From Actinomycetota bacterium (GTDB taxonomy: Bacteria > Actinomycetota > Humimicrobiia > Humimicrobiales > Humimicrobiaceae): a DNA stretch of 7,445 nt. Numbering within the stretch: position 1 is the first letter of the stretch; each line of letters opens with the position of its first letter. Where the stretch lies: positions 1-7,445 of the forward strand of contig JAHIPJ010000089.1 of the NCBI GenBank assembly GCA_018894445.1, given 5' to 3'. Below, piece by piece: positions 1 to 7,267 of this stretch. The notes beneath the pieces were generated by a model that did no database searches, was not told the DNA's origin, and saw only the letters and a program-made list of their open reading frames with translations. Both the position numbers and the translations under genes were made by a program.

Positions 1-76
1 CTATAGTTTTTGCAAAATCTACAATCCCTTCTTTATTGGAGACACTGATTAGAGCTCTTTTTATCCTTACTTTCAT
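1..76 (-). CDS. purH: Bifunctional AICAR transformylase / IMP cyclohydrolase, N-terminal fragment (cut by window edge)
   Basis: Only the first 25 codons lie in the window; the gene runs off the left edge. The start reads MKVRIKRALISVSNKEGIVD and continues FAKTI. This is the characteristic opening of PurH, where a basic strand is followed by ALISVS-[DN]K-x-G-[IL] at the start of the MGS-like IMP cyclohydrolase domain. PurH uses 10-formyl-THF to formylate AICAR and then closes the ring to IMP, the last two steps of the pathway. The ATG at 76-74 is preceded by a strong purine-rich Shine-Dalgarno run, AGGGGAGG at 87-80, which supports the start. The gene begins 19 nt after the purN stop, so it is almost certainly in the same transcript. 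The C-terminal transformylase domain cannot be judged from this window. Confidence 0.9.
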   Translation of the reverse strand, partial: MKVRIKRALISVSNKEGIVDFAKTI

Positions 77-79
77 TTT

Positions 80-87
80 CCTCCCCT
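80..87 (-). promoter_or_regulatory. Strong Shine-Dalgarno site of purH
   Basis: On the minus strand AGGGGAGG is followed by AAA and the ATG of purH. It is the strongest ribosome binding site in the window. It lies in the short purN-purH spacer, so purH translation does not need to depend on coupling to purN. Confidence 0.75.
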
Positions 88-95
88 GTTTAATA

Positions 96-710
96 TCATT
101 TTTTATTTAAAATTTTTACCCTTCTTCCATCTATTTCCAATCTATCCTCGCAAAAATATTTTACTGTTTCAGGATAAATTTTATGCTCTACTTTATGTAT
201 CTTTTCCTCCAGTTCTTCCACACTGTCATCAGGATCAATGTCAACAGTCTCCTGGAGTATTATTGGTCCGCTATCAAGACCTTCATCCACAAAATGCACT
301 GTAACCCCTGTCACTTTTACCCCATACCGGTAAGCATCTTTTATGCCATGAGTGCCTTTAAATGACGGCAGAAGCGCAGGATGAATATTTAAAATCTTAT
401 TTTTAAACCTGTCGGCAAATTCCTGGCTCAATAGAAACATATAACCTGCAAGAACTACAAGATCTATTTTTTCTTCTTCCAGCATTTCTATAATCTCTGA
501 ATCATACTGCTCCCTGCTGCTATATCTAGTGGGATCCATAAAAACTGCTTTTATTTTATTTTTTTTCGCCCTTTCTAAAGCAAAAGCGTCTTTATTATTA
601 GAAAAAACCAGAACTATGTCTCCATTTAAACCATGTTTGTTATTATAATCTATAAGAGCTTGAAGATTTGAGCCAAAACCTGATGCAAATACAGCAATTC
701 TTTTTTTCAT
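96..710 (-). CDS. purN: Phosphoribosylglycinamide formyltransferase (GAR transformylase, folate-dependent)
   Basis: PurN transfers the formyl group of 10-formyl-THF to GAR, giving FGAR, the third step of IMP synthesis. The 204-residue protein is of normal length for the family. Visible motifs are the phosphate-binding loop SGFGSNLQAL (residues 10-19), LAGYM (87-91), the catalytic block NIHPALLPSFKG (Asn108, His110) and VDEGLDSGPII with the catalytic Asp146. These correspond to the Asn/His/Asp triad of E. coli PurN, so the enzyme looks intact. The ATG overlaps the purM stop in an ATGA arrangement. It has its own Shine-Dalgarno AGAGG at 720-716, five bases upstream and inside the last codons of purM, indicating translational coupling. 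It is the cofactor-bound route rather than the formate-using PurT. Confidence 0.97.
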   Translation of the reverse strand: MKKRIAVFASGFGSNLQALIDYNNKHGLNGDIVLVFSNNKDAFALERAKKNKIKAVFMDPTRYSSREQYDSEIIEMLEEEKIDLVVLAGYMFLLSQEFADRFKNKILNIHPALLPSFKGTHGIKDAYRYGVKVTGVTVHFVDEGLDSGPIILQETVDIDPDDSVEELEEKIHKVEHKIYPETVKYFCEDRLEIDGRRVKILNKK

Positions 711-1786
711 TTATACCTCTGGATTTCTTCTATTATTACCCTTCCATTTCCTCTGGTAACAGTACCAATATTATATATATCTTCTCCCAGCTCTCCAGCA
801 ATATTTCTTGCTTTATCAAGCTCACCAGGAGAAGTAATAATAACCATTCCTATACCCATATTGAACACTCTAAACATTTCATCTCTATCAATATTTCCCA
901 GATCCTGTAAAAATTTAAAAATAGCAGGAATTCTCCAGGTCCCTTCCAATATGGAAGCATTCATATTCCCGGGAATTATTCTATTTATGTTTTCATAAAA
1001 TCCCCCGCCGGTTATATGGGCAATTCCGTGAACTTGAACATTATTTTTAATCATTTTATCTATTATCTTAAAATATAATTTTGTAGGAGTCAGAAGCAAG
1101 TCCCCAAGCGCCATACCAGCAGCCCAATCATATTTTTTTTGCAGGTCCAATTTTTTATCTTTAATTAGTTTCCGTACCAGTGAGAATCCGTTACTATGGA
1201 CTCCGGAAGAGGATATCCCTATTATTATATCTCCTTCATTGACCAGACTGGAATTTATTATGGCTGATTTTTCTATAATTCCCACCGCAAAACCGGCAAT
1301 ATCTATATCATCTTCCTCACACATACCGGGGTGTTCAGCAATTTCCCCGCCAATAAGGACAGTATTGCAATAACTACAGCTTCTGGCAATGGACTTGATT
1401 ATAATCTTTATTTTTTCCTCATTGACCTTACCGCAAGCTATATAATCCAAGAAAAACAGTGGTTTTGCACCGCAGCATATTATGTCATTTATGCACATAG
1501 CTACTGCATCCTGCCCTATATATTGGTAGCAATTTGCTTTTTTTGCCAGCATTATTTTTGTCCCCACGCCATCTGTTGAAGAGACAAGAACAGGGTTCCT
1601 GTAGTCTTTTAGATCAAGCTGGAAAAGACCGGAAAACGAAGATAGGCCGCTGAGTACCTTATCGGAAAAAGTTGATGTTATTGTTTTTTTGAGTTGACTT
1701 AGTACATTTGAAGCTTTGTTTATATTTACACCGGACAATTTATATGAATACTTATTGCTATCTTTCTTTTTATTTTTTCCATGCAT
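707..1786 (-). CDS. purM: Phosphoribosylformylglycinamidine cyclo-ligase (AIR synthetase)
   Basis: PurM closes the imidazole ring of FGAM with ATP to form AIR; the family works as a cytosolic dimer. The 359-residue protein carries the family signatures in order: SGV near residue 18, STDGVGTK (70-77), the CINDI...GAKPLFFLDYIACGK region (98-120), GGEIAEHPG (146-154), AGF (164-166), SSSGVHSNGFSLVRK (192-206), TPTKLYFK (233-240), HITGGGFYENI (257-267) and FNMGIGMV (308-315). Two blocks differ from the common consensus: the usual GGETAEMPG reads GGEIAEHPG, and the usual YDLAGF reads IDIAGF. A short Lys/Asn/Ser-rich stretch of about 14 residues precedes the core. The start lies inside purF (17-nt overlap) with only a weak GAAAG (1800-1796) as ribosome site, so translation is probably coupled to purF. 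Codon use is AT-rich, with many AUA and AAA codons. Confidence 0.96.
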   Translation of the reverse strand: MHGKNKKKDSNKYSYKLSGVNINKASNVLSQLKKTITSTFSDKVLSGLSSFSGLFQLDLKDYRNPVLVSSTDGVGTKIMLAKKANCYQYIGQDAVAMCINDIICCGAKPLFFLDYIACGKVNEEKIKIIIKSIARSCSYCNTVLIGGEIAEHPGMCEEDDIDIAGFAVGIIEKSAIINSSLVNEGDIIIGISSSGVHSNGFSLVRKLIKDKKLDLQKKYDWAAGMALGDLLLTPTKLYFKIIDKMIKNNVQVHGIAHITGGGFYENINRIIPGNMNASILEGTWRIPAIFKFLQDLGNIDRDEMFRVFNMGIGMVIITSPGELDKARNIAGELGEDIYNIGTVTRGNGRVIIEEIQRYK

Positions 1787-3218
1787 TAGAAGATACTTTC
1801 TCTTCTTTATCTATAGAACACTTATCATACTCGATATTTTCAGGGATATTAACTGGATATTCACCGTTAAAACAGGCAAAACAGAATTTCTCTTTAGATT
1901 CCCCCACAGCCTTCACTAAACCACCCATAGTTAAATACTTCAAGCTATCAACTTTTAGAAATTCTCTTATATCTTCTAACGTCTTATGATTGGCAATAAA
2001 TTCCTTCCTTGTAGCCATATCAACACCATAATAGCAGGGATAAATCAGCGGAGGGCAGGTAATTCTCATATGTACTTCTTTAGCACCAGCATTGTATAAC
2101 ATTTTAACTATTTTTTTTGATGTTGTTCCTCTAACTATAGAATCATCAACCACTACCAGCTTTTTACCTCGTATAATGTCTCTTAAAGGATTTAACTTAA
2201 GCTTAACACTTAGCTCCCTGGTTTCCTGCTTTGGCTGAATAAAAGTCCTTCCAATATACCTGTTTTTAATAAAACCTTCTGCATATGGTATTTTAGATTC
2301 TGCAGAATACCCAATTGCAGCAGGGGTACCTGAATCAGGTACAGGAATAACTATGTCAGCATCAGCAGGAGATTCTTTTGCCAGTTCCTGTCCCAATCTA
2401 TGCCTTACCTCAAACATATTTTTATTATGCATATAACTGTCAGGCCTTGCAAAATAGATAAGTTCAAACACACACATAGAAATCCTATCTACGGGAAGCA
2501 TCATTTGTGACCTCATGCCATCTTTATCCACTACTATAATCTCGCCAGGGTCAATTTCTCTAATGAACTTTGCGTCAATTATATCCAGCGCGCAGGTCTC
2601 TGAAGCTATGACATAGCTGCCTTCAAGGCTGCCCAGCACCAGCGGCCTGAATCCATGCGGGTCCCTGATTCCGAAGATCTCATCTTTAGTTAATATAACC
2701 AGGGAGTAAGAGCCTTTTATCTTACCAGTTGCCTCTTTAATTGCGTCCTCAATATTTTCTTTCTCCGAGCTTTCTATGAGTGCCGCTATAACTTCAGTAT
2801 CTGTGGTAGTTTCGAAATTAATGCCTTTTTTTATCTGTTCATTTCTAATTTCCTTAAAATTAATCAGATTTCCATTTTGAGCTATAGCAAAACTTTCATT
2901 TTTAAACATCCGGTAAAGTGGCTGTGAATTCTTCCAGATGTTCATTCCCGTGGTAGAATACCGTGTATGCCCTATTCCAATATGGCCTTGAAGAGGGGCA
3001 ATATTTTGCTCATTAAACACCTGGGATACCAGGCCAAGGTCTTTAAAGATCAAGATATTCTCGCCATCGGATACAGCTATACCAGCGCTTTCCTGCCCCC
3101 TGTGCTGAAGTGCCTGAAGTCCATAAAATATTATTTCTGCTACCCTTCTACCAGGTGCATATATACCAAATACCCCACATTTCTCGTTAATCTTTCTGTC
3201 TGATATTTCATTTACCAT
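1770..3218 (-). CDS. purF: Amidophosphoribosyltransferase (glutamine PRPP amidotransferase), B. subtilis type
   Basis: PurF makes 5-phosphoribosylamine from PRPP and glutamine, the committed and feedback-inhibited first step. The 482-residue protein begins with a 13-residue propeptide before the N-terminal nucleophile Cys14 (CGVFGIY), which the family exposes by self-cleavage. The class II glutaminase domain shows LQHRGQESAG (37-46), GHTRYSTTG (83-91), AQNGNL (113-118) and DPHGFRPL (186-193). The C-terminal half is a type I phosphoribosyltransferase with PRPP loop VVVDDSIVRGTTS (355-367). Cys249, Cys395, Cys446 and Cys449 match the four ligands of the structural 4Fe-4S cluster in B. subtilis PurF. 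That predicts an oxygen-labile enzyme matured from a proform. The ATG is fixed by an in-frame TAA two codons upstream, but there is no good Shine-Dalgarno near it. The 3' end overlaps purM by 17 nt. Confidence 0.97.
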   Translation of the reverse strand: MVNEISDRKINEKCGVFGIYAPGRRVAEIIFYGLQALQHRGQESAGIAVSDGENILIFKDLGLVSQVFNEQNIAPLQGHIGIGHTRYSTTGMNIWKNSQPLYRMFKNESFAIAQNGNLINFKEIRNEQIKKGINFETTTDTEVIAALIESSEKENIEDAIKEATGKIKGSYSLVILTKDEIFGIRDPHGFRPLVLGSLEGSYVIASETCALDIIDAKFIREIDPGEIIVVDKDGMRSQMMLPVDRISMCVFELIYFARPDSYMHNKNMFEVRHRLGQELAKESPADADIVIPVPDSGTPAAIGYSAESKIPYAEGFIKNRYIGRTFIQPKQETRELSVKLKLNPLRDIIRGKKLVVVDDSIVRGTTSKKIVKMLYNAGAKEVHMRITCPPLIYPCYYGVDMATRKEFIANHKTLEDIREFLKVDSLKYLTMGGLVKAVGESKEKFCFACFNGEYPVNIPENIEYDKCSIDKEEKVSSNAWKK

Positions 3219-3254
3219 TTTTTAATTAATATATAAATTTATTTTTACCCTTTA

Positions 3255-3270
3255 GATTCAGATTAGAATC
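3255..3270. repeat. Short inverted repeat in the purL-purF gap
   Basis: GATTC and GAATC arms (5 bp) flank a 6-base loop in the spacer upstream of purF. It is too short and AT-rich to be a convincing terminator, and no T-run follows it in the direction of transcription. It could be a weak stem in the purF leader, an operator half-site pair, or chance. Confidence 0.25.
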
Positions 3271-3330
3271 CTTTTAATTTTACACTTCCCTTACTCTATA
3301 AATACCGGTTTTATTCCAACAAACAAGGTT

Positions 3331-3339
3331 ATTATAACA
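3331..3339 (-). promoter_or_regulatory. Candidate extended -10 promoter upstream of purF
   Basis: The minus strand reads TGTTATAAT, a perfect TGnTATAAT extended -10 element (TATAAT at 3336-3331). It sits in the 158-nt purL-purF gap, about 113 nt upstream of the purF start. No good TTGACA-like -35 lies 17 nt upstream, where the hexamer is GTTTAT, but extended -10 promoters need it less. A start site near 3324-3320 would give purF a leader of roughly 100 nt. The surrounding DNA is very AT-rich, which raises the chance of a fortuitous match. I see no PurR box (B. subtilis type) or purine riboswitch here. Confidence 0.4.
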
Positions 3340-3376
3340 AATAAAACACCAAAATAAACAAAGGATTTCAGAAGAA

Positions 3377-6300
3377 TCAGTTGTTTTCCTCACACCACTT
3401 CCTGGCATTCTGGAACATCTTTAACCATGGAGAAACCTTCAAATTAGATTTCCAGCTTTCTGGCATCCACGGCCACTGCCAGAGTAGAAATGTCCTTTCA
3501 GGATGAGGCATCATAGCAAGATGCCTTCCATCCGGTGAGCACAAAGCAGTAAACCCGGATGGAGAACTATTGGGATTAAATGGGTACCTCTCTGTAGGCA
3601 CTCCTCTGTCATCCACATAAAGTATAGGCATAAGGCCTCCATCAGACACATCGGACAGGACTTGGGGATCCGGACAGTGCAGATAACCCTCTCTGTGTGC
3701 CACCCATATACCGAGAATTGAATCCTCCATACCCTTGAGCATAATAGAAGGACTTTTTAAAATCTTTACAGTTACCCATCTGGACTCAAACCGCCCTGAG
3801 GGATTACGGATAAATCTCGGCTGTTTAGTTTCAGGAATTCCCTTCCAGGGTACCCAGCCAAGAAGAGTCATAAGCTGGCAGCCGTTACAAACACCTAATG
3901 AGAAAGTATCTGCCCGTCTGTAGAAAACATCAAACATCTCCCGCAGCTCCGGACTGAACCTGATAATACCAGCCCATCCTTTGGCACTGTCCAGAACGTC
4001 AGCATAAGAAAATCCTCCCACAAATACTGCACCTCTAAACTTCTCGAGAGTGATATCATACTTAAGTAAGTCAGTCATAGTGACATCCCAGGGTTCAAAT
4101 CCAGCTCTAAAGAATGCAGAGGTCATCTCCCTATCACCATTACTGCCCTCTTCACGGATGATTGCTACTCTTGGTTTTTCCGGTCTCTTTAATAGTTCTG
4201 GCGAGGTATCCTCCGGCCGGAAAGATAGGTGATACGAAGGACCAGGCCGGTCGTGAGCCTTCTTTTGTTTCTCTGCCATCTCCTCATTCATCTGGTGCCG
4301 CTCAAGCTCGTCACTTGTCGACTCCCACCAGGCCAGAAGAGTTGGCATATCAACATTCAGTTTAACTTCATCGCCCTGGTAAATAACCGCCTGCCGTTTT
4401 TTCCGGGTACTGCCTAAAATCATAAAGGGAATACTGGATTTATCTAAAATATCAATAATTGCCGCCTCACACTCTGGCAGGTATTCCAGAACCAATCCAA
4501 GCTCCTCGGAAAACAGCTGGCCAATTACTTCTATTTTTTCAGGGAGTTTAATTACTATTCCACAGTTCCCTGCCAGTGCCATTTCAACTAAGGTGGTTAT
4601 AAGCCCACCGTCACTTCTATCATGACCGGCAAGAATTAAATTTTCTCCTATCATCTTCTGTATTGCTTTAAAAGCCTTTGCCAGAAGAACAGGACTTTCG
4701 ATATCCGGAGATTCATCACCGATTTGCCCGAATACCTGAGCCAGTGCTGAGCCGCCAAGACGGTTTTTGCCCTGAGCAATATCAATAAACATCAGCTTGC
4801 TTTCACCCGGCCGCTTGATGTCAGGGGTTACTACTTTAGTGATATCCTGCATTGAACTGTAAGCAGAGATAACCACCTGTCCGGGAGCTTTTACAACTTT
4901 ATCTCCTACCTGTGCTGCCATAGAAAGGCTATCTTTACCACCATCAGCAGCAATACCAATTTCTGTCATCAATTCACCCAGAGAGACTGCTGCATCATAG
5001 AGAGCAGCACCACCACCAGGAAGCTTTGCAGCCCACATCCAGTTTACCGAACACTTTATATGTGTAAGGTCGCTTATAAGTGCCCAGACAATATTAGTTA
5101 ATGCTTCTCCTAATGCCATTCTTGCACCTGCCCGGGGATTAACAAGGATTTTAACCGGCTGTTCTCCAATAGCAATTGCAGCACCGGTGAGTCCAAAATG
5201 ACTCTGTGCCACCACTGCCACATTGGAAACGGGGAGCTGTAATGGACCGCAGCACTGCTGCCGCGCAATAAGTCCGGTTACACTCCGGTCAACCTTTCTT
5301 ACCAGAAATCCTTTGGACCCCACTGATGGCAACCTGAATATAAGCTCTAAGACCTTTTCAATTGAAATATCGCAGGGCAGCTCAAGTGGCTTTAACTTCC
5401 CAGAAATACTTTCCAGATTAAAGGTTTTTTGAGGAATATTGCTCAAGATTTCATTAAGATTAAGGTCAACTGGATTTGATTTATCCCAGCTATCATGAAC
5501 TACTATCTGTCCATCACCAGTGATTTCCCCAAGGACTTCGCAGTTAACTTTCTCTCTCTGGCATATAGCCTGAAACCCTTCTAAATGCTCCGCCTTAATG
5601 AGAAAAGCATTCCGCTCCTGGTATTCTGCGCCCCATATCTCAAGTACTGACATAGTCTTATCGCCAACCTGTATATTGCGGATTTCAATTCTACCACCTG
5701 CTGGTTCAACGAGTTCAGTTAGAACATTACACGGTCCGCCAGCGCCCTGGTCATGGATACTCATAATAGGATTCCTGTCGCCCATTTCAATACATGCCCT
5801 TATTACCCGGTTCATCTTCTGTTCCATCTGGGCATTCCCGCGCTGCACAGCATTAAAATCAAGTTCTTCTCTATTTTCTCCCTGAACCATACTGGAGGCA
5901 GAACCACCACCCACACCGATACGGTAAGCAGGGCCGCCAACCTGCACAATTTTCATACCCGGCTCTGTTATTTTTTTCTTTATATGACGGTGGTCAATCT
6001 GGCCGATCCCACCGGTAAACATAATCGGTTTTACCCACTCACGCCGCTCGCCACCAGGGAGTCTTAAGCCAAATGTTCTGGTAAAACCCTGGATTACAGG
6101 CTCACCAAATTTATTCCCGTAATCTGACGCGCCATCACTTTCCCTGATCATAATCTTCAGTGGAGAAGCGAGATTCGAAGGATAGAGAAATTTACCATCC
6201 TCTCCGGGGATCATATATCCAGGAATGTTTAGATTTCCGGCGCAGTACCCTGCAGTACCGGCAATAACCAGACCCCCTCTTCCAGTTGCCTGAACATCAC

Positions 6301-7192
6301 GTATCCTTCCTCCGGTCCCGGTTTCAGCTCCTGGAAACGGTGCCACACCACTCGGAAAGTTATGCGTCTCAGCAGTAAATATGAGATGATAGGTAAACTG
6401 GTACTTGCAAAACTGGGAACAAATCCCCGGATATTCTGGTACAATGGTCCGGACTCTATACCCGGTAATACCACTAGAGTTATCTTTAAACGCAATTATG
6501 CTGTTAGAAGGATTGGCAATAAGCGGCGATTTTATTATCTTAAGCAGGGTTTCAGAAATTTCCTTACCATCAATTAAAAGTTTACCCTTAAAAAACCAGT
6601 GACGCGAATGTTCGCTGTTAGACTGGCCAAGTTGAAAACATTCCACATTTGTGGGGTTTCTTCCTATCTTATTTACAAACAGGTCATAGTAGAACTTGAT
6701 ATCCCACTCATCCATTCCAAGGCCTATTTTACGGTTAAATTTCTTAAGTTCTTCAATACCTTCTTCTATCAACGGCATCGTGTATACTTTCTCCGGCACA
6801 ATTCCAACTTCAAATGTTTCCAGCGGTCCGGGATAGACACACTCTGTCATCCGGTCGCAATGTGCACTGGTAAATTGTGACCGGTCAGTTTCCGCAGGCA
6901 GGGCATACCGTCTTGAGAGTTCAATACGAGTGACCTTCGCTAGTCCACATGCGTGGCAGATGGCAACAGCGTTTGTCGAAAGTGCTGTCTCAAAATTCAA
7001 TCGGGGACCAATTTCGATTATACTTTGCTTGCCATTATCAAGAAACGATTTCTCTCCAAAATTTTCTTTTTCGAATGTTTCTGCAAGAAGCCAACTGAGT
7101 ATCCCTAATTCTGATTTGGTAAGTGGTCTGGAAGTCTCAATGTAGTAACAATATTCAAAATTCTTATCGATACGCCGGTAAAACAGCTGCAT
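3377..7192 (-). CDS. purL: Phosphoribosylformylglycinamidine synthase, single-chain large form (synthetase plus glutaminase)
   Basis: This enzyme converts FGAR, ATP and glutamine to FGAM, the fourth step of the pathway. At 1271 residues it is the fused form (E. coli about 1295, human about 1340) that combines the functions of PurS, short PurL and PurQ. Domains in order: a PurS-like N-terminal region containing EIGPRLNFETALSTNAV (60-76); a linker and first synthetase half with SNSEHSRHWFFKG (191-203), FTAETHNFP (272-280) and GTGGRIRD (292-299); HDQGAGG (480-486); a second synthetase half with NWMWAAKLPGGGAAL (717-731), DGGKDSLSMAA (750-760) and GHDRSDGGL (856-864); and a class I glutamine amidotransferase from about residue 1007. 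The glutaminase triad is Cys1102 (GVCNGCQ), His1230 and Glu1232 (PHPE). All domains look intact. Blocks such as WQWPWMP and SPWLKMFQNARKW near the C-terminus recall eukaryotic PFAS more than Firmicutes PurL. GC is higher than in neighbouring genes. AAGGG at 7200-7196, three bases before the ATG, is the likely ribosome site. Confidence 0.97.
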   Translation of the reverse strand: MQLFYRRIDKNFEYCYYIETSRPLTKSELGILSWLLAETFEKENFGEKSFLDNGKQSIIEIGPRLNFETALSTNAVAICHACGLAKVTRIELSRRYALPAETDRSQFTSAHCDRMTECVYPGPLETFEVGIVPEKVYTMPLIEEGIEELKKFNRKIGLGMDEWDIKFYYDLFVNKIGRNPTNVECFQLGQSNSEHSRHWFFKGKLLIDGKEISETLLKIIKSPLIANPSNSIIAFKDNSSGITGYRVRTIVPEYPGICSQFCKYQFTYHLIFTAETHNFPSGVAPFPGAETGTGGRIRDVQATGRGGLVIAGTAGYCAGNLNIPGYMIPGEDGKFLYPSNLASPLKIMIRESDGASDYGNKFGEPVIQGFTRTFGLRLPGGERREWVKPIMFTGGIGQIDHRHIKKKITEPGMKIVQVGGPAYRIGVGGGSASSMVQGENREELDFNAVQRGNAQMEQKMNRVIRACIEMGDRNPIMSIHDQGAGGPCNVLTELVEPAGGRIEIRNIQVGDKTMSVLEIWGAEYQERNAFLIKAEHLEGFQAICQREKVNCEVLGEITGDGQIVVHDSWDKSNPVDLNLNEILSNIPQKTFNLESISGKLKPLELPCDISIEKVLELIFRLPSVGSKGFLVRKVDRSVTGLIARQQCCGPLQLPVSNVAVVAQSHFGLTGAAIAIGEQPVKILVNPRAGARMALGEALTNIVWALISDLTHIKCSVNWMWAAKLPGGGAALYDAAVSLGELMTEIGIAADGGKDSLSMAAQVGDKVVKAPGQVVISAYSSMQDITKVVTPDIKRPGESKLMFIDIAQGKNRLGGSALAQVFGQIGDESPDIESPVLLAKAFKAIQKMIGENLILAGHDRSDGGLITTLVEMALAGNCGIVIKLPEKIEVIGQLFSEELGLVLEYLPECEAAIIDILDKSSIPFMILGSTRKKRQAVIYQGDEVKLNVDMPTLLAWWESTSDELERHQMNEEMAEKQKKAHDRPGPSYHLSFRPEDTSPELLKRPEKPRVAIIREEGSNGDREMTSAFFRAGFEPWDVTMTDLLKYDITLEKFRGAVFVGGFSYADVLDSAKGWAGIIRFSPELREMFDVFYRRADTFSLGVCNGCQLMTLLGWVPWKGIPETKQPRFIRNPSGRFESRWVTVKILKSPSIMLKGMEDSILGIWVAHREGYLHCPDPQVLSDVSDGGLMPILYVDDRGVPTERYPFNPNSSPSGFTALCSPDGRHLAMMPHPERTFLLWQWPWMPESWKSNLKVSPWLKMFQNARKWCEENN

Positions 7193-7203
7193 TATCCCTT
7201 CAT
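7192..7203 (-). other. Three-codon mini-ORF overlapping the purL start (TAATG)
   Basis: Just upstream of purL the minus strand reads ATG AAG GGA TAA, with the stop sharing two bases with the purL ATG (TAATG). AAGGG sits directly before this first ATG (7209-7205), and a second AAGGG lies within the mini-ORF (7200-7196), three bases before the purL ATG. It may be no more than a duplicated AAGGGA ribosome site that contains an ATG by chance. Translation of Met-Lys-Gly followed by restart at purL is possible but unproven. Confidence 0.25.
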
Positions 7204-7267
7204 TCCCTTATCTTTACTGCAACTTAAAAATACAAACTGATTCTGAACTAGTACATACTTTTTATCC

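Noticed and set aside
1708..1989. Plus-strand open frames opposite the purF/purM junction
   Set aside because: They are low-complexity Phe/Leu/Tyr/Ser-rich translations of the AT-rich antisense strand, with no support as genes.
3219..3376. Purine riboswitch, PurR box or terminator in the purL-purF gap
   Set aside because: The gap is too AT-rich and short to form the three-way junction of a purine aptamer. No PurR-box-like motif was found by eye, and no GC-rich hairpin with a T-run is present.
5598..6067. Plus-strand open frames of about 95-104 codons opposite purL
   Set aside because: They are antisense to well-conserved synthetase motifs, show no protein family character and have no convincing ribosome site; they are shadows of purL.
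6229..6495. 88-codon minus-strand open frame inside purL
   Set aside because: It lies in another frame of the purL coding sequence, has no recognisable motif and is fully covered by conserved PurL blocks.
7193..7267. Terminator or separate gene between purB and purL
   Set aside because: The 75-nt spacer shows no stable stem-loop and no open frame beyond the three-codon mini-ORF.
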